Source: Oceaniglobus indicus
Lineage (GTDB): Bacteria; Pseudomonadota; Alphaproteobacteria; Rhodobacterales; Rhodobacteraceae
Reading direction: 5' to 3'
Assembly (NCBI RefSeq): GCF_002751875.1
Contig: NZ_NMZM01000015.1
Coordinates: 1 to 37,723 of the forward strand
DNA length: 37,723 nt
The notes under the pieces are model-generated. The model did not search any database. It saw nothing but the letters and a program-made list of their open reading frames with translations, and was not told where the DNA came from. This document shows positions 1 to 7,488 of this stretch, one piece after another; position 1 is the stretch's first letter, and each line of letters starts with the position of its first letter. The position numbers and the translations under genes were made by a program.

Positions 1-77
1 GAACCCAACCCGATCACCAGGTGCAACGAGTAGCTTAATTTATGCCAGATCCTGTCCAATGATCGGGGAGTAGCTCA
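1..77 (-). mobile_element. Left terminal fragment of an insertion sequence (IS3-like end)
   Basis: Bases 1-77 are an exact reverse complement of the last 77 bases of the window, and the match stops abruptly at base 78. Read outward-in (minus strand), the element begins TGAGCTACTCCCCGATCATT, the TG start and GGAC-type terminal repeat typical of many IS3-family elements. No transposase is visible because the contig ends inside the element. The boundary 77|78 cuts into a histidine-kinase gene, so this marks an insertion point. The family assignment is from the terminal motif only and is tentative; whether this is the IRL or IRR end cannot be told. Confidence 0.55.
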
Positions 78-1254
78 CATCGGCGAACAGATGCGTCGCG
101 TCCTGCAAACCGGAAAGTCGGTGCGCGGCATCCGCGTCGAGGGCCACACCCCGAAAGACCCCGACCACCTGCGCCATTGGGTCGTCGATTACTATCCGGT
201 CACGTCGGAAGGCGAGGTCTTTGCCGTAGGCACCTGCGTGCGCGAAGTCACCGAGGAATACGCGCTGACCCGCGATCTTGCGCAGAGCGAGGCGCGGTTG
301 CGCATGGCGGCGACGCAGAACCCGGTGCATTTCGTACAGCTGGACCGGCAAGGCGATATCGTCTGGGCCGAAGGCGGGCTTCATGGCCTGCCCGTGATGG
401 GCACGACCCGCCGCGCCCTGCGTCAGGAATTGCCCGAGGAGATAAGCGAGGCCATCGAGACGCAGATCGCCGCGAACCACGAAGACGACCTTCCCAAGGT
501 GTTTGATATCGGTCTTGCGGTCGACGACAAGGCGCTGACGTATCAGGTCAATCTCGACCGGCTGCGCCATGTGGAAGGCTCGGACCAGTACATCCTGGTC
601 TTTACCGATGTGACCGAGCGGCGCGGATTGGAAGATCGCCAGCGCGTTCTGTTGGCTGAATTGCAGCACAGGGTGAAGAACACCCTCGCCACGATCTCGG
701 CCATCGCGCGTTTCCTGGTGAAGGGAACGAAAACCCCCGAGGAATATCGCCAGCGGCTTGATGCCAGGTTGAGTGCCATTTCGCGCACCCACGACCTTCT
801 GACCGGTGCAGGCTGGCGGGGCACCACCTTGGGCGAAATCGTCGAGATCGAGGCCGCGGCCTATGCCGATACTCCCGGCGAGCGTATCGAAGTGACCGGC
901 GACACGCTGACCTTCACCCCGCGCGAGGCCGTCAGGATCGGCATGGGCATGCACGAGTTGCTGACCAATGCCGCGAAGTATGGCGCGCTCAGCACCGAGA
1001 ACGGCAGGATCAGGATCATCACCGAGAACCGCGACGGGCGAAGCCTGATCTGGAAGGAACGAAACGGCCCCCCGGTGGTTAAACCACAAGGTGAAGGGTT
1101 CGGCAGTTTTCTTATCGAAAAGGTCTTGCGCGCCGAATTGCAGGGCGAGATCGACATGAAATTCGAACGCGATGGTCTGAGGTGTCGTATTGACCTGCCA
1201 CCCTTGGCCGCGACATTGGACGGGGACGATGGGCCGAATACTGATACTCGATGA
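78..1254 (+). pseudogene. HWE-family sensor histidine kinase, 5' end removed by IS insertion
   Basis: The reading frame runs uninterrupted from the IS junction to a TGA at 1252-1254, but the natural N-terminus lies on the other side of the IS. What remains starts inside a PAS-like domain, followed by a second PAS-like segment (about 95-255 aa from the junction). Next comes a phosphoacceptor H-box with the motif ELQHRVKNTLA, typical of HWE/HisKA_2 kinases, and an N-box (HELLTNAAKYGALS) with a downstream W-x-E-R element (IWKERNG). The internal ATG at 91 is not a convincing start. The 3' end overlaps the receiver gene at 1229, as expected for a kinase/regulator pair. The truncated product might keep kinase activity, but its sensory input is lost. 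Family call is firm; loss of function is inferred. Confidence 0.8.
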
Positions 1255-1572
1255 CGAGGTGCTGATCGCCCTCGATCTTGCCATGATGCTGGAGGAGGAA
1301 GGGTTCGCGGTCTGCGGCCCCCATCACAAAGTCAATGCCGCCTTGTAGGCGATATCCAGGGATCCGCCCGACGCCGCCATTCTGGATGTCAACCTGGGCA
1401 ATGACCTGACCAGCGTGCCCGTCGCGCAAGCCCTTGACGGCCAGTCCATTCCCTTCGCGTTCCTGACAGGATACGAAAAGATCGAGCAACAGCTCGAACC
1501 CAGGTTTCGCGACCGACCGCGGTCGACCGCACAAAGATCGCCGCGGTCGTGGCGGAGATGCTGAAGGCCTGA
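1229..1572 (+). pseudogene. Single-domain response regulator, inactivated by nonsense and frameshift
   Basis: ATG 1229 overlaps the end of the kinase frame and starts a receiver domain (MGRILILDDEVLIALDLA), with the acidic DD pair at residues 8-9. An in-frame TAG at 1346-1348 stops it after 39 codons. The same frame then continues with the phosphoacceptor segment (AILDVNLG) and the FLTGYE strand. Near 1508-1522 the coding frame shifts: the recognisable C-terminal helix (VDRTKIAAVVAEMLKA) is in the next frame and ends at the TGA at 1570-1572. So there are two independent lesions. Total length, about 114 codons, fits a CheY-like receiver partner of HWE kinases. A sequencing error could explain one lesion but hardly both. 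Confidence 0.8.
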
Positions 1573-1828
1573 GTGGTCCGCGGCGCCCGCTCACGTTTCA
1601 TGATGGCCGAAAGATCGTTCCGCGTCCCGCCAGAACCGTTTCAAGACATGCTGACGAGAGCCGGTTAATCATGATCTTCGCCTGATGTAGGCATCTCGAT
1701 CACGCCGATGCGCGAGGCCATATTGCGTCTGGCCCACACGGCTGACGGCGGACACCCATCGGCATTTCAAATTTCTGCACGCCCCTGCGTGCGACGACCC
1801 CGAGGCGACGCGGCGCCGCATCCAGCGA
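1573..1828. other. Gene-free interval between response-regulator remnant and SDR
   Basis: About 256 bases with no credible coding frame on either strand. The genes on either side point toward each other (+ then -). No clear hairpin with a T-tract was seen. It sits within the decaying left end and may be eroded sequence. Confidence 0.5.
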
Positions 1829-2518
1829 TCAGGCGATGGAATACCCGCCGTCCACCGGCAACACGACGCCGTTGACGTAACTTGCCTGATCGGAGACGAG
1901 GAAATTGATCACGTCGGCCACTTCCGAGGGCTCGGCCCAGCGGCCCATGGGAATGCGTTCGGTGATCTTCGGCCCCCGGGTCGGATCGTTCTTGGCGCCC
2001 ATGGCCATGCGGGTCACGATCCAGCCGGGCGCGACGGCGTTGGCCCTTATTCCACGGGGCGCCCAGGCGGTCGCCATTGACCGGGTCAGGGCAACGATCC
2101 CGTTCTTCGACGCGGCATAGGCGGGCGATTTCGGCGATCCGAAATAACTCCACATCGAGGCGATATTGACGACCGAACCGCCGGCGGCCTCCAGCTTGGG
2201 AAGGGCCGCCGTGCCCGACGCCAGGCATGCGGTAAGGTTGACGTCGAGGACGGTCTTGAAGTCCGCCACCTGCCATTCCTTTTCCTGGCGCAGGATGCCG
2301 GCGCAATGGATCAGTGCGTCGATCCGGTCTGCCGCGCCGATCAGCCGTTCGATGTCGTTCTGGTCGGTCACGTCGGTCTGCACGAATTCGATCTCGGCCG
2401 GGATGTCATCGTCGTGGTCGATGCCGCCCGCGATCACCCGGTATCCCGCCGCCAGAAGCCGCTTGCTGGTCGCCAGCCCGATGCCGGTGCCGCCGCCCGT
2501 TACAACAGCCGTTTTCAT
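1829..2518 (-). CDS. SDR family NAD(P)-dependent oxidoreductase
   Basis: A 229-residue classical short-chain dehydrogenase. It has the N-terminal cofactor motif TGGGTGIG (residues about 8-15), the NxAG-like segment HCAG, a catalytic serine in NIASMWS, the YxxxK active site (YAASK) and a C-terminal PVDGGYS segment. Cofactor preference is not assigned. The start ATG at 2518 is preceded by GGAAGG on the minus strand. The transketolase remnant lies immediately upstream on the same strand (about 25 bases away), which suggests an old sugar or polyol catabolic operon that has decayed around this still-intact gene. Substrate unknown. Confidence 0.9.
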   Translation of the reverse strand: MKTAVVTGGGTGIGLATSKRLLAAGYRVIAGGIDHDDDIPAEIEFVQTDVTDQNDIERLIGAADRIDALIHCAGILRQEKEWQVADFKTVLDVNLTACLASGTAALPKLEAAGGSVVNIASMWSYFGSPKSPAYAASKNGIVALTRSMATAWAPRGIRANAVAPGWIVTRMAMGAKNDPTRGPKITERIPMGRWAEPSEVADVINFLVSDQASYVNGVVLPVDGGYSIA

Positions 2519-2543
2519 GTCGGTATCCTTCCCATGCTTCGGA

Positions 2544-2939
2544 TCAGCCCTTCAGAAACGTCTCCGCGGTTTGCCGGATACCGTCGCCGTCAAGTTCGTG
2601 GTCAGCATACAGGTGCTGCGGCGGGGCGATCAAACTGTATTCGTCCAGAATACCGTGTCGTTTCAGCTTGATGCCCTTGCCTTCATCCGCCGGCACCTTG
2701 GCCACGGCCGATCCGATGCTGCTCGACGGACATCGGTTCGCCGTTACGGGAATGATCGACGCCCTGCCGATCATTCCGACCGACCGGCCCACGTCCCCGG
2801 TCGATGCGGAAACAGATCGGCTGATCCCGGTCGGCCGAGGCCCCCGGCCTGATCGAATTGGCGGCGCGCCGACGGCGGATGAGATCAACGAGATCGCCGA
2901 ACTGACCATGAGGGCCCTCCACGTGGGTCGGCTTTCCAA
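2544..2939 (-). pseudogene. Transketolase C-terminal remnant
   Basis: The minus-strand frame ends with sequence typical of a transketolase C-terminal domain: IGSAVAKVPADEGKGIKLKR, then a HGILDEY segment, a PPQHLYA segment and a LDGDGIRQT segment before the stop at 2544. Further upstream in the same frame a piece resembling the substrate-loop region (IRSGRGPRP) is kept. The roughly 40-60 residues expected between the two are largely missing. An SVEQH segment, matching the conserved VEEH, sits in another frame near 2725. Together these show internal deletion plus frameshift. No N-terminal thiamine-binding half is present. It is most like the C-terminal subunit of split transketolases. The exact upstream limit of homology is uncertain. 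Confidence 0.7.
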
Positions 2940-3117
2940 GGGCGCTTGCCGCCGCCGATATCACCGCCGAGATGTTCTGGACCAAAGACGGGTTCACCGC
3001 GTCCTCGCCAAAATTGAAATGCCGTTCGCACAAACCTCGGTCACGCGGGTCACCCCGAGCGGACCCGGCCGGTTTGCCCGGCCAGACCCGTATCTTTCCC
3101 CGCATCGGCGGGCGGAT

Positions 3118-3615
3118 CTAGCGGATGAACTGATCCACGTAATCGCCGCCGAGGCCGTTCTCTTCATAATGGGCGCGGCACATGTCGATCTTGGTGAACA
3201 CGTCCTCATAACCGACCTGCTTGTTGTCCTCGTCGAGATAGACCATGCATCCGGAAATGTTGAAAAGCGTGATCATCTCGTCGCAATCGTCGGGAACGGT
3301 CAGCGTGTGAATCTCGCCCGGCGGTTCAAAGACGAACGAATCCTTCTCGGCCACCCAGTCATGCTCGAGATAACGCCACGAACCTTTCAGCACGAAGCCG
3401 AACACCGGTGCGGGGTGGACGTGGCGTGACAGCACGCCCGACTTCGTCACCTTCAGAAGGTTGCACCATTGGCCGGTCAGCGTGTTCAGGAACAACGGCC
3501 GGAAAAAGACGTTCGGCGCCTGCGGCACCCAGATGCGGTCATCGGTCGGGATGGCGTTGATGGCGATCTCGGGCGATGCCAGCTGGTGGGTTGAGCCGGT
3601 CATGAATTTGTACAT
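3118..3615 (-). CDS. 2,4'-dihydroxyacetophenone dioxygenase family cupin
   Basis: A 165-residue cupin resembling the 2,4'-dihydroxyacetophenone dioxygenase (DAD) family, whose founding member cleaves a C-C bond next to an aromatic ketone using iron and oxygen. The core shows an HVHPAP motif and a downstream PPGEIHTL motif carrying the likely metal-binding histidines, inside a single beta-barrel. Conserved family blocks IPTDDRIWVPQ and the C-terminal DYVDQFIR are complete. The ATG at 3615 is chosen because GAAAGG lies about 7 bases upstream and the family aligns from there; the longer upstream reading is non-conserved. It is transcribed away from the regulator at 3914. Many family members lack a proven substrate, so the reaction here is not asserted. 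Confidence 0.85.
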   Translation of the reverse strand: MYKFMTGSTHQLASPEIAINAIPTDDRIWVPQAPNVFFRPLFLNTLTGQWCNLLKVTKSGVLSRHVHPAPVFGFVLKGSWRYLEHDWVAEKDSFVFEPPGEIHTLTVPDDCDEMITLFNISGCMVYLDEDNKQVGYEDVFTKIDMCRAHYEENGLGGDYVDQFIR

Positions 3616-3913
3616 CTCGAGCCTTTCACTGGATTGATCTGCCTTGGTGCAGACGCCGGTCCGAAAACCCGGCATCGCGGCGTGCCCGGTTGTGCCTTTG
3701 CGGCGCAGGTTGCCCAGGGCACGAGACAGCTTGTGGCGACCCGGCGGGAAACACAAGGTGGCGAGGGGGGATGAGCGCCACGTTGCCCGGATCCCGCGCG
3801 ATGATTGCCGGTAGCGTCCCGCGCCGCAAGGGTCGGCGCACATCGGGTTGCATTGCCATGCCACCGCTCAGACGCTAGTAGGCGTTCGAGTAAACCACGG
3901 ATCACAGGCCATC
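3616..3913. other. Divergent intergenic region between cupin and ArsR-type regulator
   Basis: About 298 bases separating two divergently transcribed genes, so it should carry both promoters. No credible ORF was found. An imperfect inverted motif (GACGCTAGTAGGCGTTC, around 3872-3888) lies about 30 bases before the regulator start and could be an operator, but this is weak. Confidence 0.4.
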
Positions 3914-4252
3914 ATGTCGCCCCCTGTCGTAAACAAGGATCTGTCCGACGCGGAACTCGAGCGGATGATGGAAAGTGCGCGCAATGCGTCGACCTTCCTG
4001 AAGGCGCTCAGCCACGAAGGGCGGCTGATGATCCTGTGCCATCTGGCGACGGGCGAAAAATCGGTGACAGAACTGGAAACGCTTCTGTCCCTGCGCCAGG
4101 CCGCCGTGTCGCAACAGCTTGCGCGGCTCAGATCCGAGGGCCTCGTCGCGCCCCGCCGCGAGGGCAAGGCGATCTATTACCGCCTGACGGACGCCCGGGC
4201 CATCGAGATCCTCGATCTGCTCTATCGGCTGTTCTGCGAAACGCCCGAATGA
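3914..4252 (+). CDS. sqrR: ArsR-family repressor, SqrR/BigR-like sulfide (persulfide) sensor
   Basis: A 112-residue winged-helix regulator of the ArsR/SmtB fold. The HTH lies in the QAAVSQQLARLRSEGLV segment, followed by the wing (RREGKAIYYRL). Taking ATG 3914 as start, it has exactly two cysteines, C42 in ILCHL and C108 in LFCETPE. This nearly matches the two conserved cysteines (41 and 107) of Rhodobacter capsulatus SqrR, which sense reactive sulfur species through a polysulfide bridge and repress sulfide-oxidation genes. The sqr operon follows on the same strand, about 320 bases downstream. No strong ribosome site is seen, and an upstream in-frame ATG at 3848 is possible but falls outside the conserved domain. 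Persulfide sensing is inferred from cysteine spacing and context. Confidence 0.85.
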   Translation: MSPPVVNKDLSDAELERMMESARNASTFLKALSHEGRLMILCHLATGEKSVTELETLLSLRQAAVSQQLARLRSEGLVAPRREGKAIYYRLTDARAIEILDLLYRLFCETPE

Positions 4253-4300
4253 CGCAAACCGCGGTATGAGACCACGGGCCGCCCGGGGCGTGTGATGCCC

Positions 4301-4336
4301 GATCCGACGCCCTGCCACGGCGGGCGGCGTCGGATC
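4301..4336. terminator. Perfect 11-bp inverted repeat downstream of the SqrR-like gene
   Basis: GATCCGACGCC (4301-4311) is followed after 14 bases by its exact reverse complement (4326-4336), giving a GC-rich stem. It lies 48 bases after the repressor stop codon. There is no T-tract, so it may be a rho-assisted or processing hairpin rather than a canonical terminator; a symmetric protein-binding site is the alternative. Confidence 0.5.
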
Positions 4337-4394
4337 CGCGCGTGCCGACAAGGCGTGTGGCTGTGGAAAAAACCTGTCGCAAAGACGCCGCCGG

Positions 4395-4408
4395 TTGATC
4401 CAGATCAA
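4395..4408. promoter_or_regulatory. FNR/FnrL-type box (TTGAT-N4-ATCAA)
   Basis: TTGATCCAGATCAA is a perfect match to the FNR/FnrL consensus palindrome. It lies 165 bases before the SLAC1 start codon. An A/T-rich stretch, GATAAACATATTA (4428-4440), follows about 20 bases later and could hold a -10 element. That would put the box near -41 to -44, the usual class II activating position. The implied meaning is oxygen-responsive control of the sulfide operon in addition to the SqrR-like repressor. The box is seen; the activation mode is inferred. Confidence 0.75.
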
Positions 4409-4572
4409 CGCCCGTTCGGCGCCTGCGGATAAACATATTACAAAAGCTGAATTTAACTGCTCGCGGAGTCGCCTTTCGAATTCCGCGGCGGAAGACATGA
4501 AAATCGAGGTTGAGGAACCGTTGCGCCTGCGTCCTGCGGCTTCGTTCCGATGAAATATCCGAAAGGTCCGCC

Positions 4573-5550
4573 ATGTCCGTCATCGCACCCGAACCTGCCG
4601 CGCCGTCCCGGCTGGCGCATTTTCCGATCACCTTCTTTGCCATCGGCATGGGCATGATGGGGCTGACCCTTGCCCTGCGGGCGGCGGAGACGAGTTACGG
4701 GACGGGTCACGATGTGTCGCGCGGGGTGCTGGTGGTGTCGGTCGTGATGCTGGGTGCGCTGGGGCTGGGTCTTGTCGCCAAGGCGCTGCGCCATCCGGGC
4801 GAAATCGCGGCCGAATGGCACCATCCTGTCAAGATCGCCTTCTTTCCCGCAATCTCGATTTCGCTGCTGCTGTTGGCGGCGGCGCTGCTGGACGGGGCGC
4901 CGGGCATTGCCGCGCCATTGTGGATGTTTGCCACCGCGCTGCAGGGCGTGCTGGCCTTGTCGGTGCTTTCGGCCTGGATCGGCCACCGGGCCTTTCAGCC
5001 GGCCATGCTGACGCCGGCCTGGTTCATCCCCGCGGTGGGCAACCTGATCGTGCCACTGGCGGGGGCGCGGCTGGGGTATGTCGAAATCTCGTGGCTGTTC
5101 TTTTCCGGCGGGCTGGTCTTCTGGGTGGTGCTGCTGACGCTGGTGGTGAACCGGCTGATGTTCCACGATCCGATGCCCGGCAAGATGGCGCCGACGCTGA
5201 TGATCCTAGTGGCACCGCCGGCGGTGGCCTTCAGCAGCTGGATGGGCCTGACGGGCGAAACCGGCGCCTTCGGGCATTTCCTGATCAGCACGGCCTTTGT
5301 CTTTGCCCTGCTTGTCGCAACCCAGGTGTCGAGGTTCCGCAAGATCCCGTTCGCGCTGTCGTGGTGGGCGCTGTCCTTCCCCCTGGCCGCGTTGGCGATT
5401 GCCAGTTTCGGCTATGCCCGCGCCACCGGCTCGACCGCGCATGGGTGGATCGGCACCGGCCTGCTGGTGCTGTTGGTCGTGGTGGTGGCCGGCCTGATCG
5501 TGCGAACCGCCATGGCCATGCGCGCCGGTCTGATCTGCATCCCGGAATAA
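4573..5550 (+). CDS. SLAC1 / TDT-family anion channel protein
   Basis: A 325-residue integral membrane protein with about ten hydrophobic segments, matching the tellurite-resistance/dicarboxylate transporter (TDT) or SLAC1 anion-channel family (LAHFPITFFAIGMGMMGLTL at the N-terminus, HHPVKIAFFPAISISLLLLA later). ATG 4573 is chosen because AAAGG lies just upstream (4563-4567) and the family starts there; the longer frame from 4510 adds only non-hydrophobic sequence. It is the first gene of the sulfide operon behind the FNR-type box. By context it may move a small sulfur anion (hydrosulfide, sulfite or thiosulfate) across the inner membrane; sulfite export is known for a relative in yeast (Ssu1). 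Substrate is inference. Confidence 0.85.
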   Translation: MSVIAPEPAAPSRLAHFPITFFAIGMGMMGLTLALRAAETSYGTGHDVSRGVLVVSVVMLGALGLGLVAKALRHPGEIAAEWHHPVKIAFFPAISISLLLLAAALLDGAPGIAAPLWMFATALQGVLALSVLSAWIGHRAFQPAMLTPAWFIPAVGNLIVPLAGARLGYVEISWLFFSGGLVFWVVLLTLVVNRLMFHDPMPGKMAPTLMILVAPPAVAFSSWMGLTGETGAFGHFLISTAFVFALLVATQVSRFRKIPFALSWWALSFPLAALAIASFGYARATGSTAHGWIGTGLLVLLVVVVAGLIVRTAMAMRAGLICIPE

Positions 5551-5576
5551 TCACAACGCCCTGAAGGAGTATCAAT

Positions 5577-6017
5577 ATGCGCTTTTCCAAGTTCCTGACA
5601 GCTTCGGTTTTCGCCGTTGGCCTGGCCGGCAGCGCACAGGCCCAGGATGCCAATGCGCTGGTGACGATCCTCACCGCGCCCGAGCCGCAGACACAACTGA
5701 TGGCGATGGTGCTGACCATGAACGCCATCGCTGCCGGGGCGCAGGCCGAACTGCTGTTGTGCGGCCCGGCCGGAGATATCGCCCTGAAGGACGCACCGGC
5801 CACGGCAACCGACGGACAGCCCCCGAAGGGCGCCAGCCCGCAGGGCCTGATGAAGACGATGATGGAACAGAACGACCTCAAGGTTCAGGTCTGCGCGATC
5901 TATCTGCCGGGCAAGGGGGCCGATGCCAGCGTGCTGATCGACGGGGTCACCGCCGCGGCACCCGACGCCATGGGCGCCGCCATCGTCGCGCCCGGAACAA
6001 CGGTGATGAGCTTTTGA
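5577..6017 (+). CDS. Exported DsrE-family protein
   Basis: A 146-residue protein with a clear Sec signal peptide (MRFSKFLTASVFAVGLAGSA, cleavage after AQA near residue 22). The mature part looks like a DsrE/DsrF-like Rossmann-type fold: LVTILTAPEPQTQLMAMVL, then AELLLCGPAGDIAL, and a C-terminal block beginning LKVQVCAIYLPGK. Two cysteines (in LLLCGP and VQVCAIY) are candidates for sulfur handling. Cytoplasmic DsrE/TusD proteins relay persulfide sulfur; here the signal peptide places the protein in the periplasm, next to a sulfide:quinone oxidoreductase. AAGGAG lies 9 bases before ATG 5577, and the gene follows the SLAC1 gene by 26 bases. A role as periplasmic persulfide acceptor is inference. 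Confidence 0.75.
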   Translation: MRFSKFLTASVFAVGLAGSAQAQDANALVTILTAPEPQTQLMAMVLTMNAIAAGAQAELLLCGPAGDIALKDAPATATDGQPPKGASPQGLMKTMMEQNDLKVQVCAIYLPGKGADASVLIDGVTAAAPDAMGAAIVAPGTTVMSF

Positions 6018-6160
6018 CCGATCCGGCGGGGCCGATGGCCCCTGACCGTTGAAGGGGGTGTCGATCCGATCACCCGGTGGAACAGCGTGGCACGGGGCGC
6101 CTTCATGCCGCCCTTGCCGTCAGGGCCTGCGGTGCAGGACATGCAAAGGGAGCTGGAACA

Positions 6161-7477
6161 ATGAAGAACGATCAAGATCTTCGGGCCTCGCGTCGTGCGT
6201 TTCTCGGGCTTGTCGCGGGCGGCCTTGCGACGGCATCTGCCGTACGTCCCGCCGCGGCGGCCAGGGTCCGCACCAAGGCGCGCATCGTCGTCATCGGGGC
6301 AGGGGCCGCCGGCCTCGCGCTGGTCAACCGTCTGGTCGACCGGCTTGAGGGCGCCAATATCACGATCCTCGATCCAAGCGCCGGACATGTCTATCAACCC
6401 GGCCTGTCGTTGGTGGCCGCCGGGTTGAAACCGGCGTCTTACACCCAGTCCCGGACGACTGACTGGTTGTCCCGCGACATCACGCTGATCGCCGAGGCCG
6501 CCGCCGCCATCGACCCCGAGGCGAAGACCGTCGGCACAACCGGGGGTCAGACGCTGTCCTATGATTTTCTGATCGTCGCGGCGGGCCTTGTGTTGGATCA
6601 TGACGCGATCGAGGGATTCTCGCTGGATCTTGTCGGCACAAACGGCATCGGCGCGCTCTATGCCGGCCCGCAATACGCGGCCAAGACCTGGGCCGCGGCG
6701 TCGGAGTTCGTCGAGGCGGGCGGCGTCGGCCTGTTCACCCGCCCGGCGACCGAGATGAAATGCGCCGGCGCCCCGCTGAAGCACACGTTCCTGATCGAGG
6801 ACATCGCCACCCGCGCGGCCGGCAAGGGCAGGCACCAGATGCATTATGCGTCGAACAATGCCACGCTGTTCGGTGTTCCGATCGTGTCCGAAAAGGTGCG
6901 GATGCTGTTTGGGGATCGCGGCATCGCCACCCATTACAACCATGTCCTGCGGGCGATCGATCCGGGCCGCAAGGTCGCGACCTTCGCGACACCCGACGGC
7001 GATGCCGAGATGCCCTATGACTACATCCACGTCATTCCGCCCCAGCGCGCGCCCGACGTGATCCGCCAGTCCGGGCTCAGCTGGGCCGACAGGTGGACCG
7101 ACCAGGGCTGGGTCGAGGTCGACCGCAAGACCCTGCGCCATCTGCGTTATCCCGAGATCTTCGCCCTGGGCGACGTGGCCGGCGTGCCCAAGGGCAAGAC
7201 GGCCGCCTCGGTGAAATGGCAGGTGCCGGTCGTCGAGGACCACCTGGTCGCAACCCTTGAGGGCCGCGACGGCGTTAAGGAATATGACGGTTACACCTCG
7301 TGCCCGCTGGTCACCCGGGTGGGGCGCGCCATGCTGGTGGAGTTCGACTATCACGACAATCTGACGCCGTCGTTCCCCGGCCTGATCGCCCCGTTGGAGG
7401 AGCTGTGGATCAGCTGGTTGATGAAGGAGGTGGCGTTGAAGGCCACCTATAACGCGATGCTGCGCGGCAAGGCCTGA
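6161..7477 (+). CDS. sqr: Sulfide:quinone oxidoreductase (SQRDL-like) with Tat signal
   Basis: A 438-residue FAD enzyme of the sulfide:quinone oxidoreductase family, which oxidises sulfide to sulfane sulfur and reduces quinone at the membrane. Visible are the FAD dinucleotide motif VVIGAGAAGLALVN and the second FAD motif ALGDVAG. The two redox cysteines lie in KCAGAP and TSCPLVT, contexts very close to those of mitochondrial-type (type II) SQR. The N-terminus from ATG 6161 carries a twin-arginine signal (SRRAFLGL plus a hydrophobic stretch ending AAAA), so the protein is probably exported folded with its cofactor. AAGGGAG lies about 8 bases upstream. It is the third gene of the FNR-box operon, flanked by the DsrE-like and DUF5368-like genes. 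Flavocytochrome c sulfide dehydrogenase is less likely because of the cysteine contexts. Confidence 0.9.
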   Translation: MKNDQDLRASRRAFLGLVAGGLATASAVRPAAAARVRTKARIVVIGAGAAGLALVNRLVDRLEGANITILDPSAGHVYQPGLSLVAAGLKPASYTQSRTTDWLSRDITLIAEAAAAIDPEAKTVGTTGGQTLSYDFLIVAAGLVLDHDAIEGFSLDLVGTNGIGALYAGPQYAAKTWAAASEFVEAGGVGLFTRPATEMKCAGAPLKHTFLIEDIATRAAGKGRHQMHYASNNATLFGVPIVSEKVRMLFGDRGIATHYNHVLRAIDPGRKVATFATPDGDAEMPYDYIHVIPPQRAPDVIRQSGLSWADRWTDQGWVEVDRKTLRHLRYPEIFALGDVAGVPKGKTAASVKWQVPVVEDHLVATLEGRDGVKEYDGYTSCPLVTRVGRAMLVEFDYHDNLTPSFPGLIAPLEELWISWLMKEVALKATYNAMLRGKA

Positions 7478-7488
7478 GGAGACAGACC

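Noticed and set aside
40-1284. 414-codon frame on the minus strand across the kinase gene
   Set aside because: It runs through the IS end and opposite the kinase with its H-box and N-box; no protein features.
2683-3105. 140-codon minus-strand frame upstream of the transketolase remnant as a separate gene
   Set aside because: It overlaps the remnant in another frame, includes a piece (SVEQH) that belongs to the transketolase, and shows no other recognisable domain.
4428-4458. A/T-rich stretch before the SLAC1 gene as the SqrR operator
   Set aside because: It contains GAATTT and ATATTA elements but no clean inverted repeat matching a SqrR/BigR site that I could verify by eye; left as only a possible promoter region.
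4453-5166. Minus-strand frame rich in Gln, His and Arg opposite the SLAC1 gene
   Set aside because: Composition is typical of an antisense shadow; the plus strand encodes a membrane protein with matching spans.
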